DNA of 64,000 nucleotides. Source: Thermococcus aggregans. Its GTDB lineage: Archaea; Methanobacteriota_B; Thermococci; Thermococcales; Thermococcaceae. Under the pieces are notes generated by a model. The model had not been told where the DNA came from, did not search any database, and was given only the letters and a program-made list of their open reading frames with translations. The stretch is taken from NCBI RefSeq assembly GCF_024022995.1, contig NZ_CP099582.1, positions 248,001 through 312,000 on the forward strand. Direction: 5' to 3'. Positions within the stretch are counted from its first letter, which is position 1; the number at the start of each line of letters is the position of its first letter. A program made the position numbers and the translations under genes. Below, piece after piece: positions 51,367 through 59,309 of the stretch.

Positions 51367-52644
51367 TCACCTTTTGAGCATGTTGTTGATGAGCTTTATC
51401 GCACATAAGTCGCCGCACATAGAGCAGGCCTCTGTCGAAGTTGGCCTAGTCTCTCTAATCTCTAGGAAACGCTCTTTGTCCATGGCAAGCTCAAACTGCC
51501 TTTCCCAATCCAGTCTTCCTCTCGCCAAAGCCATGAGATAGTCCTTCTGGTACTCCTCTTCAAAGCGCGTTAGGTTTACGGCATGGGCTGCCAGCTTTGT
51601 AGCTATCACGCCGAGGCGAACATGCTCCTTAGTCGGCAAACCTAAGTGCTCGGCTGGTGTAACATAACAAAGGAAGTCCGCTCCATTCAAAGCGGCTATT
51701 GCCCCTCCAATGGCCCCAGCTATGTGATCGTAGCCCGGGAAAATGTCCGTCACTAAGGGACCAAGGACGTAGAAGGGAGCATTATCGGTTGCAACCTTCG
51801 CTATTTTTATCTGCATTGGGATTTGGTCTATTGGGACATGCCCGGGCCCTTCAACCATCGTTTGAACTCCAAATTCTCTCGCCCTCCTGACCAGGCGCCC
51901 CAATGTATAGAGCTCACTCATCTGAAGCTCGTCCCCAGCGTCTGGCAGGCCGCCGGGTCTAAGACCATCGCCTAAGCTCAAAACCACATCATATTCTTTG
52001 GCAAGCTCCAAAAGGTAGTCGTAGTCTTTGTAGAACGGGTTCTCTTTTTCCCAGTGGAGTATCCACGCTGCCAAAAACGTTCCGCCGCGAGAGACCATTC
52101 CGACTATTCTCTTTGTGCGCTTCATTTTTTCCACAACTTCTTTAGTAACGCCAACGTGAATAGTTGCATAATCAATACCATCCTTAAAGTGCTTCTCAAC
52201 GGCGTTCCACATGTCATCCTCGCTCATCTCGATAATGGCCTTCCCCTTGATGAGCATTTCCTCAGCAGCTTGATATATTGGCACCGTTCCAATAGGCACA
52301 TCAACGGATTTCATAATTCTCTTTCTTATGGCATCTATATCTCCGCCAGTGGAGAGATCCATTATTGTATCTGCCCCATATTTCACGGCTATCTTGGCCT
52401 TCTCAATCTCTTCTTCAACATCCACTATGTCCCTTGAGGTTCCGATGTTTGCATTAATCTTTACCCTCACTCCTCTACCTACGGCAACTGGCTTTACCCA
52501 ATCATGAACGAGGTTTCTAAAAATGACAGTATAACCTTTAGCAACGTTTTTTCTAAGCTCTTCTGCTTTTATCCCTTCTCTTTCAGCGATGAACTTCATC
52601 TCTTCCGTTATTACTCCTTTTTTGGCGTCTTCCATCTGGGTCAT
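51367..52644 (-). CDS. thiC: Phosphomethylpyrimidine synthase ThiC
   Basis: Radical SAM enzyme of about 425 residues. It converts aminoimidazole ribotide to HMP-phosphate, the pyrimidine of thiamin. GADTIMDLSTGGDIDAIR and VEGPGHVPIDQIP are conserved; the 4Fe-4S cluster cysteines are at the C-terminus in ACSMCGDLCAIK. GGTGATTACC precedes the ATG at 52644. It is first in a thiC-purC-purP-like-purO operon. Confidence 0.96.
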   Translation of the reverse strand: MTQMEDAKKGVITEEMKFIAEREGIKAEELRKNVAKGYTVIFRNLVHDWVKPVAVGRGVRVKINANIGTSRDIVDVEEEIEKAKIAVKYGADTIMDLSTGGDIDAIRKRIMKSVDVPIGTVPIYQAAEEMLIKGKAIIEMSEDDMWNAVEKHFKDGIDYATIHVGVTKEVVEKMKRTKRIVGMVSRGGTFLAAWILHWEKENPFYKDYDYLLELAKEYDVVLSLGDGLRPGGLPDAGDELQMSELYTLGRLVRRAREFGVQTMVEGPGHVPIDQIPMQIKIAKVATDNAPFYVLGPLVTDIFPGYDHIAGAIGGAIAALNGADFLCYVTPAEHLGLPTKEHVRLGVIATKLAAHAVNLTRFEEEYQKDYLMALARGRLDWERQFELAMDKERFLEIRETRPTSTEACSMCGDLCAIKLINNMLKR

Positions 52645-52656
52645 GGTAATCACCAT

Positions 52657-52689
52657 AACTTTGTTATAATAAAGTTTTTAAATTTCAAA
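52657..52689 (-). promoter_or_regulatory. thiC promoter with a near-perfect 20-bp palindrome
   Basis: On the minus strand GAAATTTAAAAAC (about 52676-52688) is the TATA/BRE region. AACTTTATTATAACAAAGTT (52657-52676) is palindromic except for one pair, and lies between the TATA box and the likely transcription start. It may be the operator of a thiamin-responsive regulator; the archaeal ThiR type is one possibility. Confidence 0.5.
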
Positions 52690-52866
52690 ACTAGGTTTTT
52701 AGCGGAATTTTAAAAAGTTTGCGGGATAAAAAACCCTGAAGAATTATGTTATATCTATGAAAACTATAAAAATTCCATTATAAACTTTGTATGTGCTTGA
52801 AAGCCTGTCAGATTATCCTATATGTTTGGAAACCTGCAGACAATCGAGTAAACTTTAACAGCTCCA
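52690..52866. other. Intergenic region at the distal end of the toxin-immunity array
   Basis: No gene seen. The sequence is AT-rich (52690-52790) with a weak imperfect direct repeat around 52789-52837 (TATGTGCTTGAAAGCCTG against TATGTTTGGAAACCTG). It separates the last immunity-like gene from the divergently regulated thiC promoter. Confidence 0.3.
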
Positions 52867-53526
52867 TCATAATGTCCCCATTTTCTCCCTTAATTTTCCC
52901 ACTAGTAGCCTTATGTCCATTAACAGTCTTTTGTACTCTTTAATTCCATGTTTTTCAGATATACCAACACCTGTTTCCAGCTCATTAATGGCATCCTCAA
53001 CCGTTTTCAAGATAACTACTGTGAACTCTCTGGCAGGCAGGACGGCCACTTTTCTGTAATCAATGTTTACAATGTAAAATTCATCTCTATGTCTGAAGAC
53101 ATATGTTCTCAGGATGGGGTCATAGCTTCCAAGGGAGGATCGCAGGAAGGGCATTGAGGTTAATTCATCAAATTTGTCTTTTAGTAGTCCTTTGAGAACC
53201 TTCACCTCTTTATTAAGCCATTCCGGAAGCTCGTCTATGTTGTTAAAGCTCCCTCCGTATGATTTAGTATTCTTCGGAATCTCGCTGCTCAAGGCATAAA
53301 GGGCGAAGCGAAGGATCTCATAAAGGAATTCGTCAAAATTGACAGTTGCATTAAAGAATTCTTCTCCCTGATAATAAATGAAAACATCGTACTCATTGAG
53401 GGTTATCTCGATTATCGATGCCTCTGAATACTCATATTCCCTCTCCAGCCCTATTATCTCCTTTATTCTCTTCTTCAGCGGTCCAAAGGGTTCGTCAAGT
53501 GTGAATGTGATTTCGAAGTCCTCCAT
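52867..53526 (-). CDS. Putative immunity protein, family D copy 2
   Basis: The protein has about 219 residues and no signal peptide, so it should be cytoplasmic. It is clearly paralogous to the protein at 54245-54904: both share FEITFTL, EYDVFIYYQGEEFFNATVNF, the segment SLGSYDP and a C-terminal helix with GIKEYKRLL. The motif L-G-S-Y-D-P recurs in the other candidate immunity proteins of the locus. The ATG at 53526 has GGGAGGGGCATC upstream. It is the last gene of the array. An immunity role is inferred from size, position and paralogy. Confidence 0.65.
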   Translation of the reverse strand: MEDFEITFTLDEPFGPLKKRIKEIIGLEREYEYSEASIIEITLNEYDVFIYYQGEEFFNATVNFDEFLYEILRFALYALSSEIPKNTKSYGGSFNNIDELPEWLNKEVKVLKGLLKDKFDELTSMPFLRSSLGSYDPILRTYVFRHRDEFYIVNIDYRKVAVLPAREFTVVILKTVEDAINELETGVGISEKHGIKEYKRLLMDIRLLVGKLREKMGTL

Positions 53527-53546
53527 GATGCCCCTCCCTACTCTTC

Positions 53547-54188
53547 TCACCCCATGTGGCTATATTTTATTATGGCTTTTATCCATTGGATACGAGGTCT
53601 AAGCAATTTTAGGGGGCTAAACATCTCTAATATTCTTTCCACGTCTCTAACGGCCCTTAAGATATCCTTCTCAAGGACATCTGCGTACTCTCCAGCATCT
53701 ATATTAATCTTCAGCCTCCTGTCGAGTGATGTTATCTCAAGGATATCTCCCCCTTTATGAAAGAAAAGCGTTCTTATAGGGTCAAAAGTTCCAAAAAGCA
53801 GTTTGAGAGACTCAGTATAGAAGAGTGATCTCTCCAAATTCATGCCTCTAAGTGGGTTTACCTCCAAGGGAAGATTTGAGAGATCAAGGATTCCCTCTCT
53901 GCCCTTCCTAGCATAAAGTATGGACAGGGCAACATCTTCCAAGAAGTCAATTAAATTCCCTATAGCGGGGGCTATGAGTTCTATATCCCCTATCTTTAAA
54001 CCATATCTAATCATGTTGTATTCAAATGCTCTTGAGATAATGCCTTTGAGGAGCTCGTTGAAGTCCTCCTCATCACCCTCCTCCACGGATTCAGTGTAGG
54101 TTTCCATGGTGTCCGAGAGTGACGATAAAACGGCGTCCTTCAGGTAATCTTTAGTTGGGAGTGTGTACCAGAGGTGAACTCTTGTCAT
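53547..54188 (-). CDS. Putative immunity protein, family E
   Basis: The protein has about 213 residues. It differs from its two neighbours, but keeps the same layout: helical N-terminal half, then LLFGTFDPIRTLFFHKG, which aligns with SLGSYDP in the D family, then a C-terminal helix. AAGGTGGTACGC precedes the ATG at 54188. Its end lies 20 bases before the next gene. No known family recognised. Confidence 0.6.
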   Translation of the reverse strand: MTRVHLWYTLPTKDYLKDAVLSSLSDTMETYTESVEEGDEEDFNELLKGIISRAFEYNMIRYGLKIGDIELIAPAIGNLIDFLEDVALSILYARKGREGILDLSNLPLEVNPLRGMNLERSLFYTESLKLLFGTFDPIRTLFFHKGGDILEITSLDRRLKINIDAGEYADVLEKDILRAVRDVERILEMFSPLKLLRPRIQWIKAIIKYSHMG

Positions 54189-54244
54189 GCGTACCACCTT
54201 GATGACCCCAGAGTCTTTTTTGCCACAGTTCACCTCTCTACTTG

Positions 54245-54904
54245 TTATTGCTTTCTTAATGACGCCCTCAGCTTTTCAAGAAGTCTCTTGTAGTCGTTAA
54301 TCATTTCTTGGTACCCTTTAATCCCGTTCTTCTCGAATATGGGGGTGTAGGATTCCAGCTCCTGGATTGCATCTTCTGTGACGTTCATTATAATCTTCAC
54401 GAACTCCTTGATTGACACCTTACAGACCTTCCGGTAGTCCACACTTATGAAATAGACATACTCACTTCCCCTGAATCCATAGACAATAAATCTCGGATCG
54501 TAACTTCCGAGAAAAGACCTTAAAAATAGGTTGGAGGTTAGCTCATTAAATTCCCCTCCTAATAGCTCTCTTAAGGTTCTAACTTCCTCATCAAGCCAGT
54601 CCGGGAGCTCTTTAGAGCTTTTGAAACTCCATCCGTAGGATCTCATGTTCTTGGGAACTTCTCCAGTCATAGCATAAAATGCAAATCTGAGAAGCTCATA
54701 GAGGAATTCATTGAAGTGAACAGTCGCATTAAAGACCTCTTTCCCCTGACAGTGAATAAAAACATCGTACTCGCTGAGAGCAATCTCTATTATTGATTCT
54801 TTTGAATATCCATATTCTTTCCCAGCCGTTATGGCCTCTTCCACAATCTTTTCTAATGATCCAGAGGATTCACCAAGTGTGAACATGATTTCGAATCCTC
54901 CCAT
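54245..54904 (-). CDS. Putative immunity protein, family D copy 1
   Basis: The protein has about 219 residues and is paralogous to 52867-53526 (MFTLGE, EYDVFIHCQGKEVFNATVHFNEFLYELLRFAFYAM, FLGSYDP). It starts 34 bases after the stop of the orphan toxin fragment at 54938-55384 and is the natural immunity partner for it. AGGGTGATACAG precedes the ATG at 54904. No membrane segment. Confidence 0.65.
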   Translation of the reverse strand: MGGFEIMFTLGESSGSLEKIVEEAITAGKEYGYSKESIIEIALSEYDVFIHCQGKEVFNATVHFNEFLYELLRFAFYAMTGEVPKNMRSYGWSFKSSKELPDWLDEEVRTLRELLGGEFNELTSNLFLRSFLGSYDPRFIVYGFRGSEYVYFISVDYRKVCKVSIKEFVKIIMNVTEDAIQELESYTPIFEKNGIKGYQEMINDYKRLLEKLRASLRKQ

Positions 54905-54937
54905 CTGTATCACCCTATATGATCAGTTAGACACTAT

Positions 54938-55384
54938 TCAGTCCCAATCTACTGGATGTGCTGTTACTATCCTGTAGAGGCCATCAGAAACTTTTCTGAT
55001 AACTACCCTTAGCCTGTTCTTGGCGCCGAGCCCGTAGTAATACTTTTCAAGGACTACCTCATTTGGTGGATTACTTCTGTCACAGTTTATTTCACCAGTT
55101 TCAATTGTCTCTTTGAGTATTTGAAGGAGCATATCTGCGGTTAAGTACTTGAATTTTGACTTATATTTCCATTTTTCTTCTAAGATATGCCTGTCGATTA
55201 TGTGCTTTGCTCCCCTCTTATCAATGATAACGTCTCCTTCTGGAAAGTAGCCTCCACAGCTGTATCTCCCCTTGAACTTCACCCTAAAGTTCTTGTACTC
55301 CTTGTCAAAATCCTCCGCAAGCTTCTTAGCTTTGTTAGCGTCCCATCCGTTCAGGTATGCTCTTGCGAGGTGCTCTTCAAAGTA
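54938..55384 (-). pseudogene. Orphan toxin C-terminal fragment (cassette 3)
   Basis: The frame is open for 148 codons after a TAA at 55385-55387. Before the GTG at 55282 it has no usable start codon. It begins with the linker ARAYLNGWDANKAKKLAEDF shared with the other copies, then YSCGGYFPEGDVIIDKRGAKHIIDRHI, and ends with RVVIRKVSDGLYRIVTAHPVDWD. The two histidines, the R-V-V-I strand and the terminal T-A-x-P strand recur in all copies and recall BECR-fold ribonuclease toxins; this is inference. It lacks the secretion module of the full gene at 59310-60260. If translated from GTG 55282 it would be a bare toxin domain. Confidence 0.65.
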
Positions 55385-55406
55385 TTAGTTCCCAGCTTGT
55401 GCAAGC

Positions 55407-56132
55407 TTATAGGCTATGGAGAAAGTTTCTAAATCTCCTTAAGACTTCAATATATGTTAATAATGGCTCTCTCCATGGGCCCTCGGGAAGCAGCTGGGCC
55501 AGTTTTTCCAAGGAATTCAACGTTTCCACACCCATCTCGAAGAAAGCCTCTGACAGGGAGTCGGCATCGCATTCTATCAGGATCCTCTTCGGGTTAAGCG
55601 TTCCATTCCTCTCGGCGAAGTAAATCTCCGAGCATACAATCGCCCTTTCCCCGACGCGTTTAAATATCACCGGGTTCAGATACTTTCCAAATAACACGTC
55701 AAAAACAGATCCCTCGATGTCAGGACACTCCAATATATATTCGTGCCTTAGTTCTTCAATGGACACCTCTTTTAGTTTAGGATCAGGTATTCGCTTTAGT
55801 TCTGGGGGATAAATCCATCTTCGCAGGAATTCGGTGAAGTAATCGCTTATGACGACTTCTTTGTTAAATTTCTCGAGAGATCCTTTGAGATAAATGCTCA
55901 CAAGAAACGAATCCTGCGGAACAAGAAAGAACCTTAATGGCTCCATAGAGTCGTCTGAGAGGACTTCATGCCCCATGATTTTTAGTGAATATCTGCCCGG
56001 AGGTAAAAGAAAGAGCCTCGAAAGAGTATGGAGGCGCATAGGCTTTTTGTTCCGGACCAAAAAATCCTTAACGTATTCCCCGCTTTTCACCTTTCCTCTT
56101 AGGTATTCAACATCGAAGTACCAGCTTATCAA
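55407..56132 (-). CDS. Putative immunity protein, family A copy 2
   Basis: The protein has about 241 residues and is a clear paralogue of 58478-59209: WYFDVEYL against WHFDLERI, YPPELKRIPDPKLKE against YPPELRRLPDPRLKE, and similar ends. The TTG at 56132 follows GGAGGGGG and gives the family start; TTG 56147 is possible. An N-terminal fragment of the same family lies at 59222-59278. It ends 23 bases before the orphan fragment of cassette 3. Confidence 0.6.
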   Translation of the reverse strand: MISWYFDVEYLRGKVKSGEYVKDFLVRNKKPMRLHTLSRLFLLPPGRYSLKIMGHEVLSDDSMEPLRFFLVPQDSFLVSIYLKGSLEKFNKEVVISDYFTEFLRRWIYPPELKRIPDPKLKEVSIEELRHEYILECPDIEGSVFDVLFGKYLNPVIFKRVGERAIVCSEIYFAERNGTLNPKRILIECDADSLSEAFFEMGVETLNSLEKLAQLLPEGPWREPLLTYIEVLRRFRNFLHSL

Positions 56133-56158
56133 GGCTACCCCCTCCAAAGGCGTCTTTC

Positions 56159-56854
56159 CTATCTGATAAGTCCAAGCATTTCAATTGACCTGTCAATGTG
56201 CCTTATTGTGGCCTTGGCCAGGGATGAACGAGTATCAATACGATCGATTAGGACATTTATTGAGTCCTTCCCTGCAATGAGAATGTCCAAAGCAAACCTC
56301 GTGAACTCTCTTTCCTCCATCTTGTAGACCCTGCCATTGTCGAAAATCCAAATCAGAGAGTTTCCACTCCTCAAAAGTACCGCATGAAGGGTGGGATCAA
56401 AGGCTCCAAAGTCCATGTCCACGTAGAGTTTGACCTTTGCTCGCGTTCTCCTTGCCCAGTCGGGGAGCTCTCCAATGGGCTTTAGAATATCCTCGGGAAC
56501 CATTCTACCGTCCCCGGCAGGCGTTTTAACCCCCGGCCCTCCAATGAACTTTCTAAACTCGTTCTCCCTTTCGAGCGCGTATAAAATTCCAGCTATGAAG
56601 TTTCCAAGAAAGCGGGGGAAGCTTACGGTGGTGGAGAGAACGTTGATGTTCCTAGGAACCCCAGTTAGGAGTGAGGGGTTCTCAATCCAGTGACCTCTGA
56701 GCTCCGGCAGGTGGTGCTTGAGAACATTATCGAAGTCAAAAAGTACCTCTGTCCACTCCAAAAGCTCGTCCACGCTTTTAGCGGTTGGATCCAGCGTTTT
56801 TGTGGTATACCAGTACCAGTAAATTCCTGGATTGGCATTATGCCGAACTATCAT
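56159..56854 (-). CDS. Putative immunity protein, family C
   Basis: The protein has about 231 residues. LYVDMDFGAFDPTLHAVLL carries the locus-wide [FL]-G-x-[YF]-[DE]-P motif, here FGAFDP. A long C-terminal helix follows. The ATG at 56854 has CTGGTGGA upstream; a longer frame from 56962 would overlap the toxin fragment and is not used. It lies 50 bases after the stop of the cassette 2 toxin fragment and is its likely immunity partner. Confidence 0.6.
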   Translation of the reverse strand: MIVRHNANPGIYWYWYTTKTLDPTAKSVDELLEWTEVLFDFDNVLKHHLPELRGHWIENPSLLTGVPRNINVLSTTVSFPRFLGNFIAGILYALERENEFRKFIGGPGVKTPAGDGRMVPEDILKPIGELPDWARRTRAKVKLYVDMDFGAFDPTLHAVLLRSGNSLIWIFDNGRVYKMEEREFTRFALDILIAGKDSINVLIDRIDTRSSLAKATIRHIDRSIEMLGLIR

Positions 56855-56904
56855 ACTTTCCACCAGCCTTACTTTTAGGACAAAGATAAACAAAAACGAT
56901 GAAG

Positions 56905-57372
56905 TCATCCCTTTGTAACTGGAAACGCCGTAATGACCTTCCACCGGCTCTTGCCTATACACTGAATCACGACCCTCAGTTTAACACCTAATTTTGGTTG
57001 GTATTTTTCTATTGCTATCCTTTTTAAATCGGTTCTGCTCTCGGCACAATTAACCTCTCCATTTTCGATACTGTCTTTTATTAGTTTTAATAGTTGCTTT
57101 GCAGTTAATTGTTCAAACTTTGATTTTAGTGGGTGGCTATCAACCAAGATGTGGGCTTTGATTATATGCTTCGCACCTTTCTCCGTAATTATGACTTCTC
57201 CGGGTTTGCAATTGACGCTTCCACACAAGCTTCTGGCATTATAGTATGCTCTGAATGTCTTGTATTCTTTGGCAAATCCTCTTGCAAGCTTCTTCGCCTT
57301 ACTAGCATCCCATCTGTTCAGGTATGCTCTTGCCAGGAGCTTGCTAATTAAGTAATTAAGTTTATTCCCAGT
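56905..57372 (-). pseudogene. Orphan toxin C-terminal fragment (cassette 2)
   Basis: The frame is open for 155 codons after a TAG at 57373-57375, with only TTG 57228 as a possible start. It reads ARAYLNRWDASKAKKLARGF, then CGSVNCKPGEVIITEKGAKHIIKAHI, and ends with LRVVIQCIGKSRWKVITAFPVTKG. The linker is about as close to cassette 3 as to cassette 1, while the region around the C-terminus is more divergent, as expected when the toxic part is exchanged. No N-terminal secretion module. Confidence 0.65.
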
Positions 57373-57397
57373 CTACTAAGTATGGCGTTGTTACTTT
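57362..57397 (-). other. Scar of another toxin C-terminus
   Basis: In a frame overlapping the immunity gene stop codon, the minus strand reads KVTTPYLVDWE followed by TAA. Cassette 3 ends RIVTAHPVDWD followed by TGA. The matched V-T, V-D-W and acidic last residue before the stop suggest the last 11-12 codons of a lost toxin copy. Confidence 0.4.
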
Positions 57398-57900
57398 GGG
57401 AAGATTTCTACTTGTTTCAATCTTGCAAGCTCTTCAGCCCGCTTAAAAGCAGTAAGATAGGCTTCATTATCAGTCTCTTCAAGGTACTCTCTTAAAAATT
57501 CCAATATTGCCTTCACATATTCTTCAATCTCAACCTTTTCTCTCCCTACTAGCTTTTTGTTTTCCCAAGATTCAATAAGGAGATGCCCCCCAATCTTCCT
57601 GAATACTACAGTGACAAGGGGCTCGTATGTTCCAAAGCTCTCTATGAACTCTTTATCCCTGCAATTCCTCAATATTACATTAACATCCTCTTCATTGAAA
57701 CTTCCAAGTACATGTGGAATTGCACTGCAGGAGTCTAACGCGTAGGCTATTGAGGCAAGGAGGCCGCTTAAAGCCTGTTTAATGTAGCAACTTGCCCACA
57801 CAAGTCGCTTTCCATTGACTTCCATGATTATCCATGCCCCAAACCCTCCAGATTCTTTCAGTTCCTTCAGGGATGCATCTATCCAAAGCTTAACAGCCAT
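57391..57900 (-). CDS. Putative immunity protein, family B
   Basis: The protein has 169 residues. ESFGTYEPLVTVVFRKIGGHLLI carries the F-G-T-Y-E-P version of the locus motif, and is followed by a strand and a C-terminal helix, as in the longer D and E proteins. GGAGGGAAATAAGG precedes the ATG. A CCTTTAATTTTTC element about 35 bases upstream may be its own promoter. It follows the orphan toxin of cassette 1 by 55 bases. Confidence 0.6.
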   Translation of the reverse strand: MAVKLWIDASLKELKESGGFGAWIIMEVNGKRLVWASCYIKQALSGLLASIAYALDSCSAIPHVLGSFNEEDVNVILRNCRDKEFIESFGTYEPLVTVVFRKIGGHLLIESWENKKLVGREKVEIEEYVKAILEFLREYLEETDNEAYLTAFKRAEELARLKQVEIFPK

Positions 57901-57955
57901 CCTTATTTCCCTCCTAGTGATTAGATAGAAAAATTAAAGGGGAGCATAAAGCACA

Positions 57956-58453
57956 TCACTCCAAATATGCTGTTATCACCTTGTAGAGTTTTCTTGCCCT
58001 GTCATACGTAAGAACTACTCTCACTTTCCTGCCAACCCATTTTCCTTTAAAGTATTTAAATCCCTTCTCGATGACAAATTTGTCTGGTGTGTGTTCCCTA
58101 TCATTGCAGTCAATTTCGCCTTGTTCAATAGTTTCTTTAATAATGTCCAAAATGAATCCAGCAGACCAGTCTGCTGGAAAGAGCGTTGGATCTCGTTCTC
58201 CAGGTCGTTTCTTTCCTAAAATGTGACGCCTAATAATGTGTTTGGCTCCATATCTGTCGTTACCTTTCTCTATGATAACGTCTCCCTCTGGGAAATAGCC
58301 ACCACAGCTGTATCTCCCCCTAAAGTGCGCTCTGAAATTTTTGTACTTTCTGTCAAAATCCTCTGCAAGTTTCTTCGCTTTGTTTGCGTCCCATCCGTTG
58401 AGCCATGCTTTTGCAAAGGTACAACGGTGTTTATCATCTTTTACTGTTCTCCA
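57956..58453 (-). pseudogene. Orphan toxin C-terminal fragment (cassette 1)
   Basis: The frame is open for 165 codons after a TAG at 58454-58456 but has no start codon until TTG 58150, which is inside the domain. It reads AKAWLNGWDANKAKKLAEDF, then YSCGGYFPEGDVII, GAKHIIRRHI, and ends with VRVVLTYDRARKLYKVITAYLE. An insertion between the HII-x-x-HI motif and the next helix makes it longer than the other copies. The part from the linker to GDVII is very similar in DNA to cassette 3 and could allow recombination between copies. A TATA-like ATTATAAAAAACC lies about 20 bases upstream. Confidence 0.65.
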
Positions 58454-58477
58454 CTACATTTTTGGTTTTTTATAATT

Positions 58478-59209
58478 CTACTTACACTCACCTGCAACTT
58501 TGGAAGAGAACTCTCCGATTCTTTTTAGGAAGTCGAGGTAGGCTCTCATCACATCCTGCAGGGGTTCTCTGATCAGCGATGCAAGCCCTTCCAGCTCCCC
58601 GAGGGTAATCATCCCCATTTTATGAAATTCAGCGGCGAGACCTCTTGCATTGCACCTCAGTGAAACTTCCACCATTTCGTAAGCATGGTCGCCAGTGGGG
58701 ACTGCTATGTTGGCACATACTTGAGAGCCCTCACCTTCCAGTTTAAAAAGAATGGGATGGTCAATCTTCCCAAACCAGGCTTCAAACGCTGTACCTTTTA
58801 TTTCAGAGCATTTGAGGCCGTACTCGTACTCAAGCTCCGGGATGGGTGTTTCCTTTAGCCGCGGGTCTGGTAACCTCCTGAGTTCCGGGGGATACATGAA
58901 CTTTCGCAGGAAGTCCTCGAACCACTTTCTGGCGACAACTCTTCTGTTGAATTCGTCAATCCATCCATGCAGGTATATGCTAACCAAAAATGCACTGAGG
59001 GGAACGTTGAGGAAATCAAGTGATTCTAGGGGCTCGGCGAGGACTTCTTTCCCATCAATTTTCAGTGAGTATTCGCTTGGTCTTAATATAAACAGCGGTG
59101 AGAGGCGCTGGATAGGGATGGATTTTTCGGGAGGAATAACCCCTTTAGTGAGCTCCCACCTAATTCTCTCCAAGTCGAAATGCCAGCTGAGCATCTTTTT
59201 GTGAATCAT
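58478..59209 (-). CDS. Putative immunity protein, family A copy 1
   Basis: The protein has 243 residues. It is paralogous to 55407-56132 (see the P-E-L-x-R-[IL]-P-D-P-[KR]-L-K-E segment) and has no signal peptide or membrane segment. It starts after the toxin domain encoded at 59310-59801 and is the expected partner of that toxin. GAGGGGGCCCTTCA precedes the ATG at 59209. It does not carry the F-G-x-Y-D-P motif of the other candidates, so it may be a separate immunity family. Confidence 0.65.
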   Translation of the reverse strand: MIHKKMLSWHFDLERIRWELTKGVIPPEKSIPIQRLSPLFILRPSEYSLKIDGKEVLAEPLESLDFLNVPLSAFLVSIYLHGWIDEFNRRVVARKWFEDFLRKFMYPPELRRLPDPRLKETPIPELEYEYGLKCSEIKGTAFEAWFGKIDHPILFKLEGEGSQVCANIAVPTGDHAYEMVEVSLRCNARGLAAEFHKMGMITLGELEGLASLIREPLQDVMRAYLDFLKRIGEFSSKVAGECK

Positions 59210-59221
59210 TGAAGGGCCCCC

Positions 59222-59278
59222 TCAAGTTTTATTCTGAGCCAAGTATTCAACATCGAAGTACCAGGTTATCAAGTTCAT
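59222..59278 (-). other. Truncated N-terminal copy of a family A immunity gene
   Basis: A micro-frame of 18 codons, starting with ATG 59278 after GGGGTGA, reads LITWYFDVEYLAQNKT and stops. Thirty-one bases (59243-59273) match the start of the family A gene at 56103-56133 with one mismatch. It is probably the stump of an immunity gene lost by deletion. Confidence 0.65.
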
Positions 59279-59309
59279 CACCCCATGATAAAAATGCGGA
59301 GGGCAAAAG

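Noticed and set aside
52789-52837. An imperfect repeat that might suggest a degenerate CRISPR
   Set aside because: Only two units of about 17 bases with several mismatches are present and no regular spacer pattern; no CRISPR array is seen in the window.
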